From Amycolatopsis balhimycina FH 1894 (GTDB lineage Bacteria > Actinomycetota > Actinomycetes > Mycobacteriales > Pseudonocardiaceae), in contig NZ_KB913037.1 in NCBI RefSeq assembly GCF_000384295.1, forward strand, positions 6,511,533-6,575,532: a DNA stretch of 64,000 bases, in the 5' to 3' direction. The translations under genes and the position numbers were made by a program. Each line of letters opens with the position of its first letter. Position 1 is the stretch's first letter. This document shows positions 43,926-53,662 of this stretch, one piece after another. The notes beneath the pieces were generated by a model, which had not been told where the DNA came from, searched no databases, and saw nothing but the letters and a program-made list of their open reading frames with translations.

Positions 43926-44516
43926 CTACCTCCGTAACAGGGCTTCCTTGGTTTTGCGCCGCCGGCGAGCGATCAGGGCGGTGAGGACCGTGATCAGCAG
44001 GACCAGGACCGTCACGAGCAGGGTCGCGATCAGGGGTGAGTCGAAGACGCCTCCGCTGACGATGCCGAGCAGGCTGTATGCGGTCGCCCAGAGGACGCAG
44101 GCGACGAGCGCGGCGGGCAGCAGCCGGCGCCACGGGTAGCTCAACGCGGCCGCCGCGAGCAGCACCGGGATCCGCCCGGCCGGGACGAGCCTGCCGATCA
44201 CGACGAGCTGCCAGCCGCGGCGGGTGAACTGCTCGCGGGCCTTTTCGAGCCGTTCGGCGGGCTGGCGCCCGCTGATCCAGCGGAACGCGGCTTCGCTGCC
44301 CAGACGCGGGATCCCGAACGTCACGACGTCGCCGAGGTAGGCCCCGAGGACGGAGAGGACGATCACCAGCGGCAGGGACAGCCGGCCGCTGCTGGTCGCG
44401 ACAGCGGCCGCGGCGCCGACCACCGCACCGGTGGGCACGATCGGGATGATCGAGCCGAGCAGCACGCCGCCGAACACCGCCGGGTACCCGAGGGCGGCCG
44501 GATCCGTCCAGTTCAC
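43926..44516 (-). CDS. DedA-family membrane protein
   Basis: 196 residues with four to five membrane segments and the DedA/SNARE-associated core: GSIIPIVPTGAVVGAAAAV, GAYLGDVVTFGIPRLG and FTRRGWQLVVIGRLVPAGRIPVLLAAAALSYPWRRLLPA. The Arg-containing loop (GRLVPAGR) is conserved in DedA proteins that flip lipid carriers such as undecaprenyl phosphate. GTG 44516 overlaps the stop of a 30-codon remnant as GTGA. The glutaredoxin gene follows after four bases. Confidence 0.87.
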   Translation of the reverse strand: MNWTDPAALGYPAVFGGVLLGSIIPIVPTGAVVGAAAAVATSSGRLSLPLVIVLSVLGAYLGDVVTFGIPRLGSEAAFRWISGRQPAERLEKAREQFTRRGWQLVVIGRLVPAGRIPVLLAAAALSYPWRRLLPAALVACVLWATAYSLLGIVSGGVFDSPLIATLLVTVLVLLITVLTALIARRRRKTKEALLRR

Positions 44517-44605
44517 GCGCGGTCCGCCGGAGCGGGAACGACCCGGTCACCGAGTTCGAGGCGGACGGTCGAATGGCCGAGGAAACGCAGGTTGAAGCCG
44601 CTCAC
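44513..44605 (-). pseudogene. 30-codon remnant of an MBL-fold hydrolase fused to the dedA start
   Basis: GTG at 44605 opens a frame reading VSGFNLRFLGHSTVRLELGDRVV, the usual first strands of UlaG-like metallo-beta-lactamase-fold hydrolases, then PAPADRA and a TGA that overlaps the dedA GTG. The HxHxDH zinc motif and the remaining 200 or so residues are missing. It looks like the 5' stub of a deleted gene that now serves as a leader peptide coupled to dedA. Confidence 0.5.
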
Positions 44606-44666
44606 ACCGTCGAGTATCGCCTCCGCCGGACCCGGATGCCCGGCGGAGTGGCGCAGGCAACGCGGC

Positions 44667-46988
<2,322 letters not shown>

Positions 46989-47046
46989 TCAGCACGCGGC
47001 GGGCGGCCGTCGCACGATGGTGGACGTACCCGAGCGAGGAGAGCCG

Positions 47047-47343
47047 ATGAGCGACGAGACCAGAGTGGTCGACAACCCGGACGAGGACCGCTACGAGCTG
47101 TGGGCGGGGGAGAAGCTGGCGGGGGTCGCGCAGTACGACCGCCGCGGCGACCTCACGGTGTTCACCCACACCGAGATCGACGACGCGTTCGCCGGGCAGG
47201 GCCTGGGCAAGGTCCTGGCGGCGGGCGCGCTCGACGACGTCGTCGCGAACGGGCGGACGATCGTGCCGGTCTGCCCGTTCATCGTCGGGTACCTGAAGAA
47301 GCACCCGGGTTACGAGGAGCACGTCCGCTGGCCGCGTGAGTAG
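47047..47343 (+). CDS. YjdJ-type small GNAT acetyltransferase
   Basis: 98 residues matching the compact GNAT-like family: RYELWAGEKLAGVAQYDRRGDLTVFTHTEIDDAFAGQGLGKVLAAGALD, where GQGLGKVL is the acetyl-CoA loop, then VPVCPFIVGYLKKHPGYEEHV. The ATG at 47047 follows GAGGAGAG. Members acetylate unknown small substrates. It is divergent from the geosmin synthase gene and separate from the protease downstream. Confidence 0.88.
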   Translation: MSDETRVVDNPDEDRYELWAGEKLAGVAQYDRRGDLTVFTHTEIDDAFAGQGLGKVLAAGALDDVVANGRTIVPVCPFIVGYLKKHPGYEEHVRWPRE

Positions 47344-47402
47344 GCCGAAGGGGTATCGGCGTTAGGCCGTTCGGGGTGATCTGAGTGGTATGTCCGGTTC
47401 CC

Positions 47403-47417
47403 TTGGTTATTAACCAA
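47403..47417. promoter_or_regulatory. Palindrome upstream of the secreted protease
   Basis: TTGGTTATTAACCAA is a perfect 6-bp inverted repeat around ATT, 78 bases before the protease ATG and close to where its promoter should be. It could bind a regulator; none is adjacent. Confidence 0.45.
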
Positions 47418-47494
47418 CCTTCGTCGGTGGTGCGTTGGTTGCCCGGCAACGAAAGTGTCGGCACAGACTTCAACGGCAACCCTGGAGGAAGTTG

Positions 47495-48511
47495 ATGACT
47501 CCCCGGAAGACCGCCCTCAAGACCTTCGCCGTCTTGTCGGCAGCCGCGCTGACCAGCGGTGTTTGCGCTTCGGCCGCCACTGCGTCCCCGCTGGCCTTCG
47601 CGGAACTGCAGGCCCACGCCATCACTGCCGCCACCCAGGTGGCCGACTCGCTCGGCGCCGCTTCCGGCGGCATCTACCTCGAGAACGGCAAGGCCGTCGT
47701 GAACGTCGTCGACGACGCCGCGATGCGGCAGGTGCAGGCCGCCGGCTTCACCGCGAAGAAGGTCAAGCACACCTTCGCCGCGCTCACCGGCGTCAAGAAC
47801 CAGCTGGACGCGGTGAAGAACGTGCCGCAGACCGCGTGGGGCATCGACACCAAGACCAACCAGGTCGTGGTGAAGGTGTACGACGCGGCCAGCAAGGAGA
47901 CCGCCGGCAAGGTCTCCGCGGCCGCCGCGAAGTACGGCGACAGCGTCCGCGTCGAGCACCGCACCGGCAAGCTGGAGCTGTACATCAAGGACGGTGACGC
48001 GATCCAGAACAGCCAGGGCCGCTGCTCGCTCGGCTTCAACGTGACGCGCGGCGGTTCGCCGTTCCTGCTCACCGCGGGCCACTGCACCAACCTCGGCGGC
48101 ACCTGGTCCGGCGGCGACGTCTCCGGCGCGCAGGTCGTCGAGAGCGACTGCCCCGGCGCCGACTCCGGCCTGCTGACCCGCCCGAACGGCACCGGGCCCG
48201 GTGAGATCAACACCGGCCAGCAGATCACCAGCGCGGCGACCCCCACCGTCGGCGAGCAGATGCAGAAGCAGGGCTCGACCACCGGCGGTGGCAGCGGCCA
48301 GGTGACCTCGGTCGACGAGTCGGTCAACTTCGACGTCGGCGTGCTCAACCACGAGTTCGGCACCACCGCGCACACCGACCACGGCGACTCCGGCGGCCCG
48401 GCGTACGACGGTTCGAAGGGCCTGGGCACGCTGTCCGGCGGCGACACCCAGACCAGCTACTTCTACCCGCTGACCCTCGAACTGCAGGCGTACGGCCTCG
48501 AGCTCGCCTGA
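47495..48511 (+). CDS. Secreted alpha-lytic-type serine protease (S1 family, pre-pro form)
   Basis: 338 residues. A signal peptide (to about residue 30) is followed by an alpha-lytic protease pro-domain (about 31-170) that acts as a folding chaperone, then the mature enzyme beginning near residue 173. The catalytic triad is His196 (TAGHC), Asp223 (ADSGLL) and Ser299 (GDSGGP); two cysteine pairs fit the streptogrisin disulfides. ATG 47495 follows TGGAGGAAG. It is secreted and digests extracellular protein. A strong hairpin after the stop ends this and the convergent transcript. Confidence 0.93.
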   Translation: MTPRKTALKTFAVLSAAALTSGVCASAATASPLAFAELQAHAITAATQVADSLGAASGGIYLENGKAVVNVVDDAAMRQVQAAGFTAKKVKHTFAALTGVKNQLDAVKNVPQTAWGIDTKTNQVVVKVYDAASKETAGKVSAAAAKYGDSVRVEHRTGKLELYIKDGDAIQNSQGRCSLGFNVTRGGSPFLLTAGHCTNLGGTWSGGDVSGAQVVESDCPGADSGLLTRPNGTGPGEINTGQQITSAATPTVGEQMQKQGSTTGGGSGQVTSVDESVNFDVGVLNHEFGTTAHTDHGDSGGPAYDGSKGLGTLSGGDTQTSYFYPLTLELQAYGLELA

Positions 48512-48518
48512 AATCCGG

Positions 48519-48560
48519 CGAAGGCCGCTCACCGCCGTCGGGGGAGGTGAGCGGCCTTCG
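48519..48560. terminator. Bidirectional terminator
   Basis: Perfect 15-bp arms (48519-48533 and 48546-48560) around a 12-base loop, between the convergent protease and methyltransferase genes. Confidence 0.82.
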
Positions 48561-48566
48561 CTCTTT

Positions 48567-49193
48567 CTAGGCTTCCAGCCGCTTCGCGTGGTAGACGGCG
48601 TCGGTGTGGTGGCCCTCGCCGCGCGTCTCGCACGTCTCGACCACCCACTGCGCCGCGTCGCCGAGGTAGGTGGTGATCTCCTCGGGCTCGAAGTACAGCT
48701 CCTGCGGCGGTTTCTGGCCGTCGAACTCCCGCATCGCCTTTGGCGAGTGCCCGACGACCAGCAGCGAGCCGCCGGGCCGGATCGCCGCGGCGGCCGCGGT
48801 GAAGACGTCGCGGCGCAGGTCCGGCGGAAGGTGCATGTACTGCGCGGAAACCAGGTCGTAGGTGTCCTCGGGCCGCCAGGTCAGGATGTCGCGGTGCAGC
48901 CACCGGACGGCCACGCCCGCCTCCTTGCCCGCGGCTTCCGCCCGGGCGAGCGCGGTGGTCGAGATGTCGGCGCCGTCGACGGTCCAGCCGAGCTTCGCCA
49001 GCCAGATCGCGTCGCCGCCCTCGCCGCAGCCGAGGTCGAGGGCGCGGCCGGGCTTCAGTCCTTCGACCTCGGTACGCAGGTTGACGTTGACGTTCCCGCT
49101 CCAGATCTGGTCGTCGCGCTGGTAGAGCGCCTCCCAGAACTCCCGCTTCAGCAGGTTCTCGACGGTGATGGGCTGATCGTGCGTGTGGGACAA
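48567..49193 (-). CDS. Class I SAM-dependent methyltransferase
   Basis: 208 residues with motif I ALDLGCGEGGDAIWLAKLGW, DGADIS (acidic residue binding the ribose), YDLVSAQYMHLP and GGSLLVVGH. Family of TehB/UbiE-like small methyltransferases, substrate unknown. The start is TTG at 49193, chosen because GAGGAGGAGCC lies immediately upstream and gives LSHTHDQPITVENLLKREFWEALY, the expected N-terminus; no ATG or GTG is suitably placed. It follows the secreted lectin gene, from which a terminator separates it. Confidence 0.87.
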   Translation of the reverse strand: MSHTHDQPITVENLLKREFWEALYQRDDQIWSGNVNVNLRTEVEGLKPGRALDLGCGEGGDAIWLAKLGWTVDGADISTTALARAEAAGKEAGVAVRWLHRDILTWRPEDTYDLVSAQYMHLPPDLRRDVFTAAAAAIRPGGSLLVVGHSPKAMREFDGQKPPQELYFEPEEITTYLGDAAQWVVETCETRGEGHHTDAVYHAKRLEA

Positions 49194-49203
49194 GGCTCCT
49201 CCT

Positions 49204-49239
49204 CGGGGACGTACTCCGAGCATGCGGAGCACGTCCCCG
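49204..49239 (-). terminator. Hairpin after the secreted discoidin protein gene
   Basis: CGGGGACGT plus CTCCG pair with CGGAG plus ACGTCCCCG around a six-base loop, with a single A-C mismatch. It lies 31 bases after the stop at 49271 and ahead of the methyltransferase ribosome site. Confidence 0.65.
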
Positions 49240-49270
49240 GGAAAGCAAACTTCGTTGCCGGTTCGGCAAC

Positions 49271-50839
49271 TCAGGCCGTGCCGTACACCTGCATCTCGTA
49301 CAGCGAGTAGCCGTACGACGTGCCACGGGTGACGCCGTTCATCCGGACGTAGCGGCCGCTGCCCGCCAGGCCGGTGAGGTCGTCCGTGCCGCCGTTGCCG
49401 GTCGTAGTGGTGTAGATCGTCGTCCAGGTCGTGCCGTCGGCGGAGGCCTGGACGCTGTACCCCTTGCCGTACGCGGCTTCCCAGGTCAGCTTGACGTGCG
49501 AGATCGAGGCGGTCGCGCCGAGGTCGACGCGCAGCCACTGCGGGTCGGCGCCCTCTTTGGACGCCCACCGGGTGCTCGTCAGGTTCCCGTCCACGGCGGC
49601 GCTCGCCGGGTAGGACGACGACTCGGTGGACGACGCCGTCGCGGCCTTGCCCTGCGACAGCAGGGTTTCCGGGCCACCGCCGGTCCCGGTCACCGTGACA
49701 CCCAGCGACGCCGTCTTCGTGCCGCCGGTGAGGGTGATCGTCGCCGAGCCGGGGGACGCGGTCGCGGCGGCGGCGACCGTGACGGTCGAGGTGCCGTTCG
49801 CCGGCACCGACGCGGGGGAGAAGGACACGGTCACGCCCGCCGGAGCGCCGCTCGCGGAGAGCGTGACGGCCTCGGCGGACGTCACGGTGGCCGTCGCCGA
49901 AGCGCCCGGCGCGACCGACACCGACGAAGGCGACACGCTGAGGCCCGACGCGCCGGCCGCGGTGAACGTCCAGCGGGCGGCGGTGCCGGAGCAGCTGCCC
50001 GCGGTGAGCGTGGTGCCCGAGGCGCGGAAGCACTTCTTGCTGGTCTGGATGTCGGAGATGGTGCCGTCGGGGTTGATCGACCACTGCTGCGCCGGACCGC
50101 CGGTGCAGGTCTGGAGCACGATCGAGCTGCCGGAGATGCCCGCGCACTTGTCGTTGATGACGAGGAACGCGCCGTGGAAGGTGAACCGCTGCGCGGCACT
50201 TCCGGTGCAGGCGGCCACTTTCAACGTCGTGCCGCTGCCCGGGGCTTCGAGGCAGGTGCCGGTGGAGTTGTTGCGGTACTGGCCGACCGTGGTGTTCGGC
50301 TTCGCGCCGCCGTAGCACTCACCGGTGCTGGTGTTGAAGATCGGCGTCGCGTCATAGGGTTCGTCGGACGGCGGGTCGACGACCACGGGTTCCATGACCG
50401 GCGTGTTGTCGGGGTTGTAGTGCGTGAGCGCGTCTTCGCAGTCGATCGCGTCGAAGGCGCTGCCGCCCTTGCCGCCGAGCCAGAGGTCGATGTGCCGCAG
50501 GCCGGGACCGCCGTTCGGGCCCTTGCTGTTCCAGTCGTCGGAACACTCGTCGCAGCCGTCCTCCATGATGAAGTACTTCTTCATCCGCGGCACCCAGACC
50601 TTGGTGCCGGGCTTGAGTTCGTCGCTGCTGGTGGCGAAGGTGACCGGGTCGGCGTAGGTGCCCTTGCCGCCTGCCTTGTCGTGGATCTTCGGGTAGGAGA
50701 TGTCGCCGCCGGGCGGGGTGTTGTCCCACCAGCCGTAGAAGGTGAGGAAGGTCGGCTGCGTGGTGGCCGCGCTCGCCGCCGGCCCGCCGGCGAACGCGAG
50801 GAACAGGGTCACCACGAGCACGAACGCACGCCGGGTCAT
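49271..50839 (-). CDS. Secreted beta-barrel/ricin/Ig/discoidin multidomain protein
   Basis: 522 residues. A signal peptide ends near residue 25. Residues 30-150 resemble a double-psi beta-barrel (FYGWWDNTPPGG, GTYADPVTFA, VWVPRMKKYFIMEDGCDECSDDW, HIDLWLGG), the fold of RlpA/expansin-like proteins. A ricin-type lectin domain follows (about 175-300), then an Ig-like domain (about 303-385) and an F5/8-type-C (discoidin/CBM32) domain (about 390-522). The DGCDECSDDW patch with Asp and Cys could be an active or metal site. ATG 50839 follows GGAGGCAGC. The set suggests a wall-loosening or polysaccharide-binding secreted protein; catalysis is not shown. Confidence 0.82.
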   Translation of the reverse strand: MTRRAFVLVVTLFLAFAGGPAASAATTQPTFLTFYGWWDNTPPGGDISYPKIHDKAGGKGTYADPVTFATSSDELKPGTKVWVPRMKKYFIMEDGCDECSDDWNSKGPNGGPGLRHIDLWLGGKGGSAFDAIDCEDALTHYNPDNTPVMEPVVVDPPSDEPYDATPIFNTSTGECYGGAKPNTTVGQYRNNSTGTCLEAPGSGTTLKVAACTGSAAQRFTFHGAFLVINDKCAGISGSSIVLQTCTGGPAQQWSINPDGTISDIQTSKKCFRASGTTLTAGSCSGTAARWTFTAAGASGLSVSPSSVSVAPGASATATVTSAEAVTLSASGAPAGVTVSFSPASVPANGTSTVTVAAAATASPGSATITLTGGTKTASLGVTVTGTGGGPETLLSQGKAATASSTESSSYPASAAVDGNLTSTRWASKEGADPQWLRVDLGATASISHVKLTWEAAYGKGYSVQASADGTTWTTIYTTTTGNGGTDDLTGLAGSGRYVRMNGVTRGTSYGYSLYEMQVYGTA

Positions 50840-50918
50840 GCTGCCTCCGTGAGAAAGGGGTGGACGATGACTGCGGCGTCCGTCCAGGTTCGCCGCGCGG
50901 CGGCCCGCCGTCAAGACT

Positions 50919-50943
50919 TGTTCGTAAAGTACCCTAACGAACA
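50919..50943. promoter_or_regulatory. Inverted repeat between divergent genes
   Basis: TGTTCGT and ACGAACA are perfect 7-bp arms around 11 bases, in the 171-base gap between the secreted lectin gene and the SDR gene. A second small palindrome, GTAAGCGCTTTC with centre AAGCGCTT, lies at 50981-50992. Together they suggest a sugar-responsive regulator, but none is encoded nearby. Confidence 0.4.
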
Positions 50944-51010
50944 GGGATTTCGTGTCCCGCTCGCCGGGAAAACCGAGCCGGTAAGCGCTTTCCTCCGCGA
51001 AGATGGCGGC

Positions 51011-51739
51011 ATGAGCGAACAGCGGGAAATCGTGGTCACCGGAGGCGGCACGGGCATCGGGCTGGCGATCGCCGCCCGGTTCGCGGCGGCGGGCGAGCGG
51101 GTGACCGTCACCGGGCGCCGCAAGGACGTGCTCGAAGCGGCGGCGGAGAAGATCGGCGCGCGGGTGGTGGCCTTCGACGCGAGCGACCCGGCGGCCGTGC
51201 AGGCGGCGCTGGCGGAGCTGCCGTCGCGGGTGGACGTCCTGGTCAACAACGCGGGCGGCAACACCGACCGGGTCCGCGAAGCCCCGGCACCCCGCGACCT
51301 GCAGGGCCTCGCGGACGCGTGGCACGCCAACTTCGACGCCAACGTCCTCTCAGCCGTCCTGGTGACGGCGGCCTTGAAGCCGCGCTTCGCGGACAACGTG
51401 CGGGTTGTGACTCTCGGCTCTGTCGCGGCGAAGCAGGGCTCCGGCTCGTACGGCGCGGCGAAGGCCGCGATCGAGGCGTGGAACACGGACCTGGCGCGTC
51501 AGCTTGGTGACACCGGTTCGGCCAACGTCGTGGCCCCCGGCGTCATCCTCGACACGGAGTTCTTCCACGGCACACTGACGGAAGAGTGGCTGAGCTCGCG
51601 GATCGCCGTGGCGTTGAACAAGCGGGCAGGCCGCCCGGAGGAGGTAGCGGAAACGGTGGAGTTCCTGGCCGCACCGGGCGCGGGCCACATCACCGGCCAG
51701 GTCGTCCACGTGAACGGCGGCGCGTACGGAGCGCGCTAG
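51011..51739 (+). CDS. Short-chain dehydrogenase/reductase
   Basis: 242 residues, classical SDR: TGGGTGIGLAIA cofactor loop, NNAGGN, catalytic Ser in VVTLGSVAA and YGAAK (Tyr and Lys), ending with GHITGQVVHVNGGAYGAR as in FabG-like enzymes. ATG 51011 is the only sensible start. It is divergent from the secreted lectin gene and is followed 38 bases later by the SCO6745-family gene. Substrate unknown. Confidence 0.9.
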   Translation: MSEQREIVVTGGGTGIGLAIAARFAAAGERVTVTGRRKDVLEAAAEKIGARVVAFDASDPAAVQAALAELPSRVDVLVNNAGGNTDRVREAPAPRDLQGLADAWHANFDANVLSAVLVTAALKPRFADNVRVVTLGSVAAKQGSGSYGAAKAAIEAWNTDLARQLGDTGSANVVAPGVILDTEFFHGTLTEEWLSSRIAVALNKRAGRPEEVAETVEFLAAPGAGHITGQVVHVNGGAYGAR

Positions 51740-51777
51740 TTATTGTTCCCAGCAGCGCGGACGCCTGGAGGAGCGCG

Positions 51778-52620
51778 ATGGGAGCATCACCGGCCCGGCG
51801 GTTGTGGGCGGCCGTAGAGCCACTACACGCCGTCGTCTACTTCGCACCCGAGACGGCCGAAGCGGCGAAGGCGGCTGGCCTGCGCGGGTACTGGATGGGC
51901 TACTTCGCGGGCCGTCTGGCCCCGCTCGGCGAGGTCGGCCCCGCGGCGGCGACGTCGATGCTGTTCGGCTTCGCCCCGGAGATGGTGACACGGGCCCTGC
52001 CGGACGCGTGGTCGTTCGCTTCGCCGGCGGAGGTCGTCCGCTCCCGGCTCGACGCGGTCTCGGCCGCGTTGCGCCGGGTCCTGGGGCCGGACGGCCCCCA
52101 GGAGCTGGCCGCACTGCTCTCGCGGGCGGCGAAGGCGTGCGGGTGCGACGGCCGCCCACTGGCGGCGGGCTGGGCCGCGGTCCCGCAGCCGCCGGGATCG
52201 TGGAGCCGCTTGTGGCTGGCGGCAACGGTGCTGCGCGAGCACCGCGGCGACGGCCACGTCCTCGCGGCGGTCCACGCGGGATTGAGCGGCCTGGAGACAA
52301 CGCTGACCCACATCGGCGACGGAGTGATCGGCCGAGGCGACGTCCAGCCCCACCGAGGCTGGTCCGACAAAGCCTGGACGACGGCGGTGCAGAGGCTGCG
52401 CCACCGCGGCCTGCTCGACGACGAGGGTCGGTTGACAGCAGCGGGAACGGCGTTGCGCCACCGGATCGAGGAGGACACGGACCGCCTGGCGGCAGCACCG
52501 GTGGAGGAACTGGGCAACGACCTCGAGCGGCTTCTGGAGCTGGCGGAGCCGCTGAGCCGAGCGTTGTTCGACAGCGGCGTGGTCCCGGCGCCGAACCCGA
52601 TGGGCGTCTCCCGACCCTGA
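51778..52620 (+). CDS. SCO6745-family protein
   Basis: 280 residues. The pattern ARRLWAAVEPLHAVVYFAPE, GLRGYWMGYFAGRLAPLGEVGPAAATSMLFGFAPEMVTRALPDAW matches the actinobacterial SCO6745 family. The C-terminal part (WSDKAWTTAVQRLRHRGLLDDEGRLTAAGTALRHRIE) reads as a winged-helix domain, so DNA binding is possible. Function is not known. ATG 51778 follows TGGAGGAGC. It may be cotranscribed with the SDR gene. It ends in a convergent gap that carries DnaA boxes. Confidence 0.82.
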   Translation: MGASPARRLWAAVEPLHAVVYFAPETAEAAKAAGLRGYWMGYFAGRLAPLGEVGPAAATSMLFGFAPEMVTRALPDAWSFASPAEVVRSRLDAVSAALRRVLGPDGPQELAALLSRAAKACGCDGRPLAAGWAAVPQPPGSWSRLWLAATVLREHRGDGHVLAAVHAGLSGLETTLTHIGDGVIGRGDVQPHRGWSDKAWTTAVQRLRHRGLLDDEGRLTAAGTALRHRIEEDTDRLAAAPVEELGNDLERLLELAEPLSRALFDSGVVPAPNPMGVSRP

Positions 52621-52756
52621 CGGGCGTCGGCGGGGCTTTGGCTCACGCTGCCTGGCGGCCCCGTCCTGGCGGCCCCCACCCGCCCTGGGGGGCGTCCCCA
52701 GTCCAGTCTATCGGCCCCAACCGGCGAAACCGGCCGTTCGGCCATCCCAGGACGAA

Positions 52757-52788
52757 GTTGTCCACAAGCAAGCCTGCCTGTGGACAAC
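52757..52788. promoter_or_regulatory. Inverted pair of DnaA boxes
   Basis: TTGTCCACA (52758-52766) and TGTGGACAA (52779-52787) are both perfect actinobacterial DnaA boxes in opposite orientation, 12 bases apart; flanking G and C extend the arms to 10 bp. They lie in the 182-base gap between convergent genes. As a 10-bp hairpin the site could instead end transcription. The rest of the gap is GC-rich with a repeated CTGGCGGCCCC. Confidence 0.6.
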
Positions 52789-52802
52789 TCGCCCCGCCCG
52801 GG

Positions 52803-53642
52803 TCAGTCGGCGCCGGTCTCCCCTCGTCCCGCCTGCCGCCGCAGCAGGTCGTACTGGCAGCTCAGCTCGTGGGCCTCGTCCTCATACGCGCGCTTCGCCA
52901 CGAGGAACGGCCGCACGCAATCGCTGTAGTGGCGCAGGTCGTCCTGCTCCAGCGAGCCGTCGCGGAACGCCGTCCAGAACACCAGCGTCGCCGAGATCAC
53001 CATGACCAGCGCGACCAGCACCGCCATCAGCACCGCCAGATCGTTCATCCCGGACAGCACGCCTTCGGTGTAGACCCGGACGAACATCACCACCCCCATC
53101 AGCCCGACCAGCAGCCCGACCGTGGCCAGGCTGAGCTTCGAGCCGGCGGACAGCTTCGCCCAGTCCAGCTGACGCTTGGTGTTCTTGTGCTGGCGCTGGT
53201 TGTGGCCCAGGTGGTGCAGCGCGGTCGCCGCGCCGCCGGTCGCCAGCACCGAGATGACCACGCTGATCGCCAGCGGCAGCCCCAGCGGGTCGCTCCAGTC
53301 GACGTTGAACACCGAGCTGGCCAGCCAAAGCATGATCGGCAGGTCGACCACGGTCACCGTGAGCAGGGTCAGTATCCGGGTCAGCCGGCCGACACGGCGG
53401 TGGCGCTGGCTGCCGCGGAGCTGCTCCAGCTCGATCAGCCGGTCGATCAGCTCGGCGCGGGCCTGGGCCTCGCCGACAGTCAGGTTCTGGCCGTGCGGGC
53501 CCACCACGTGGCCCTCCATCGCCCGGGCGGAGCGGTAGTTCAGCTCCTGCACCCGCGCCAGGAGCAGGTCGCCGGCGGGGGTTTCCCGGCGGGGCCGCGG
53601 CTGGGGCAGGGGGAGGTTGCGCGTTTGGTCGGTGCTGGTCAT
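52803..53642 (-). CDS. Four-helix membrane protein of unknown function
   Basis: 279 residues. A Pro-rich cytosolic N-terminus and a helical stretch (HVVGPHGQNLTVGEAQARAELIDRLIELEQLRG) precede two pairs of membrane helices: about 95-115 and 125-145 (PLAISVVISVLATGGAATALH), then about 172-192 and 202-225. A helical C-terminal tail follows (YSDCVRPFLVAKRAYEDEAHELSCQYDLLRRQ). I do not recognise the family. It lies 20 bases after the OmpA-type lipoprotein gene and is surely in its operon, so the two may form a membrane complex. Confidence 0.75.
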   Translation of the reverse strand: MTSTDQTRNLPLPQPRPRRETPAGDLLLARVQELNYRSARAMEGHVVGPHGQNLTVGEAQARAELIDRLIELEQLRGSQRHRRVGRLTRILTLLTVTVVDLPIMLWLASSVFNVDWSDPLGLPLAISVVISVLATGGAATALHHLGHNQRQHKNTKRQLDWAKLSAGSKLSLATVGLLVGLMGVVMFVRVYTEGVLSGMNDLAVLMAVLVALVMVISATLVFWTAFRDGSLEQDDLRHYSDCVRPFLVAKRAYEDEAHELSCQYDLLRRQAGRGETGAD

Positions 53643-53662
53643 GGCCGTGCCTCCTGGTCTTC

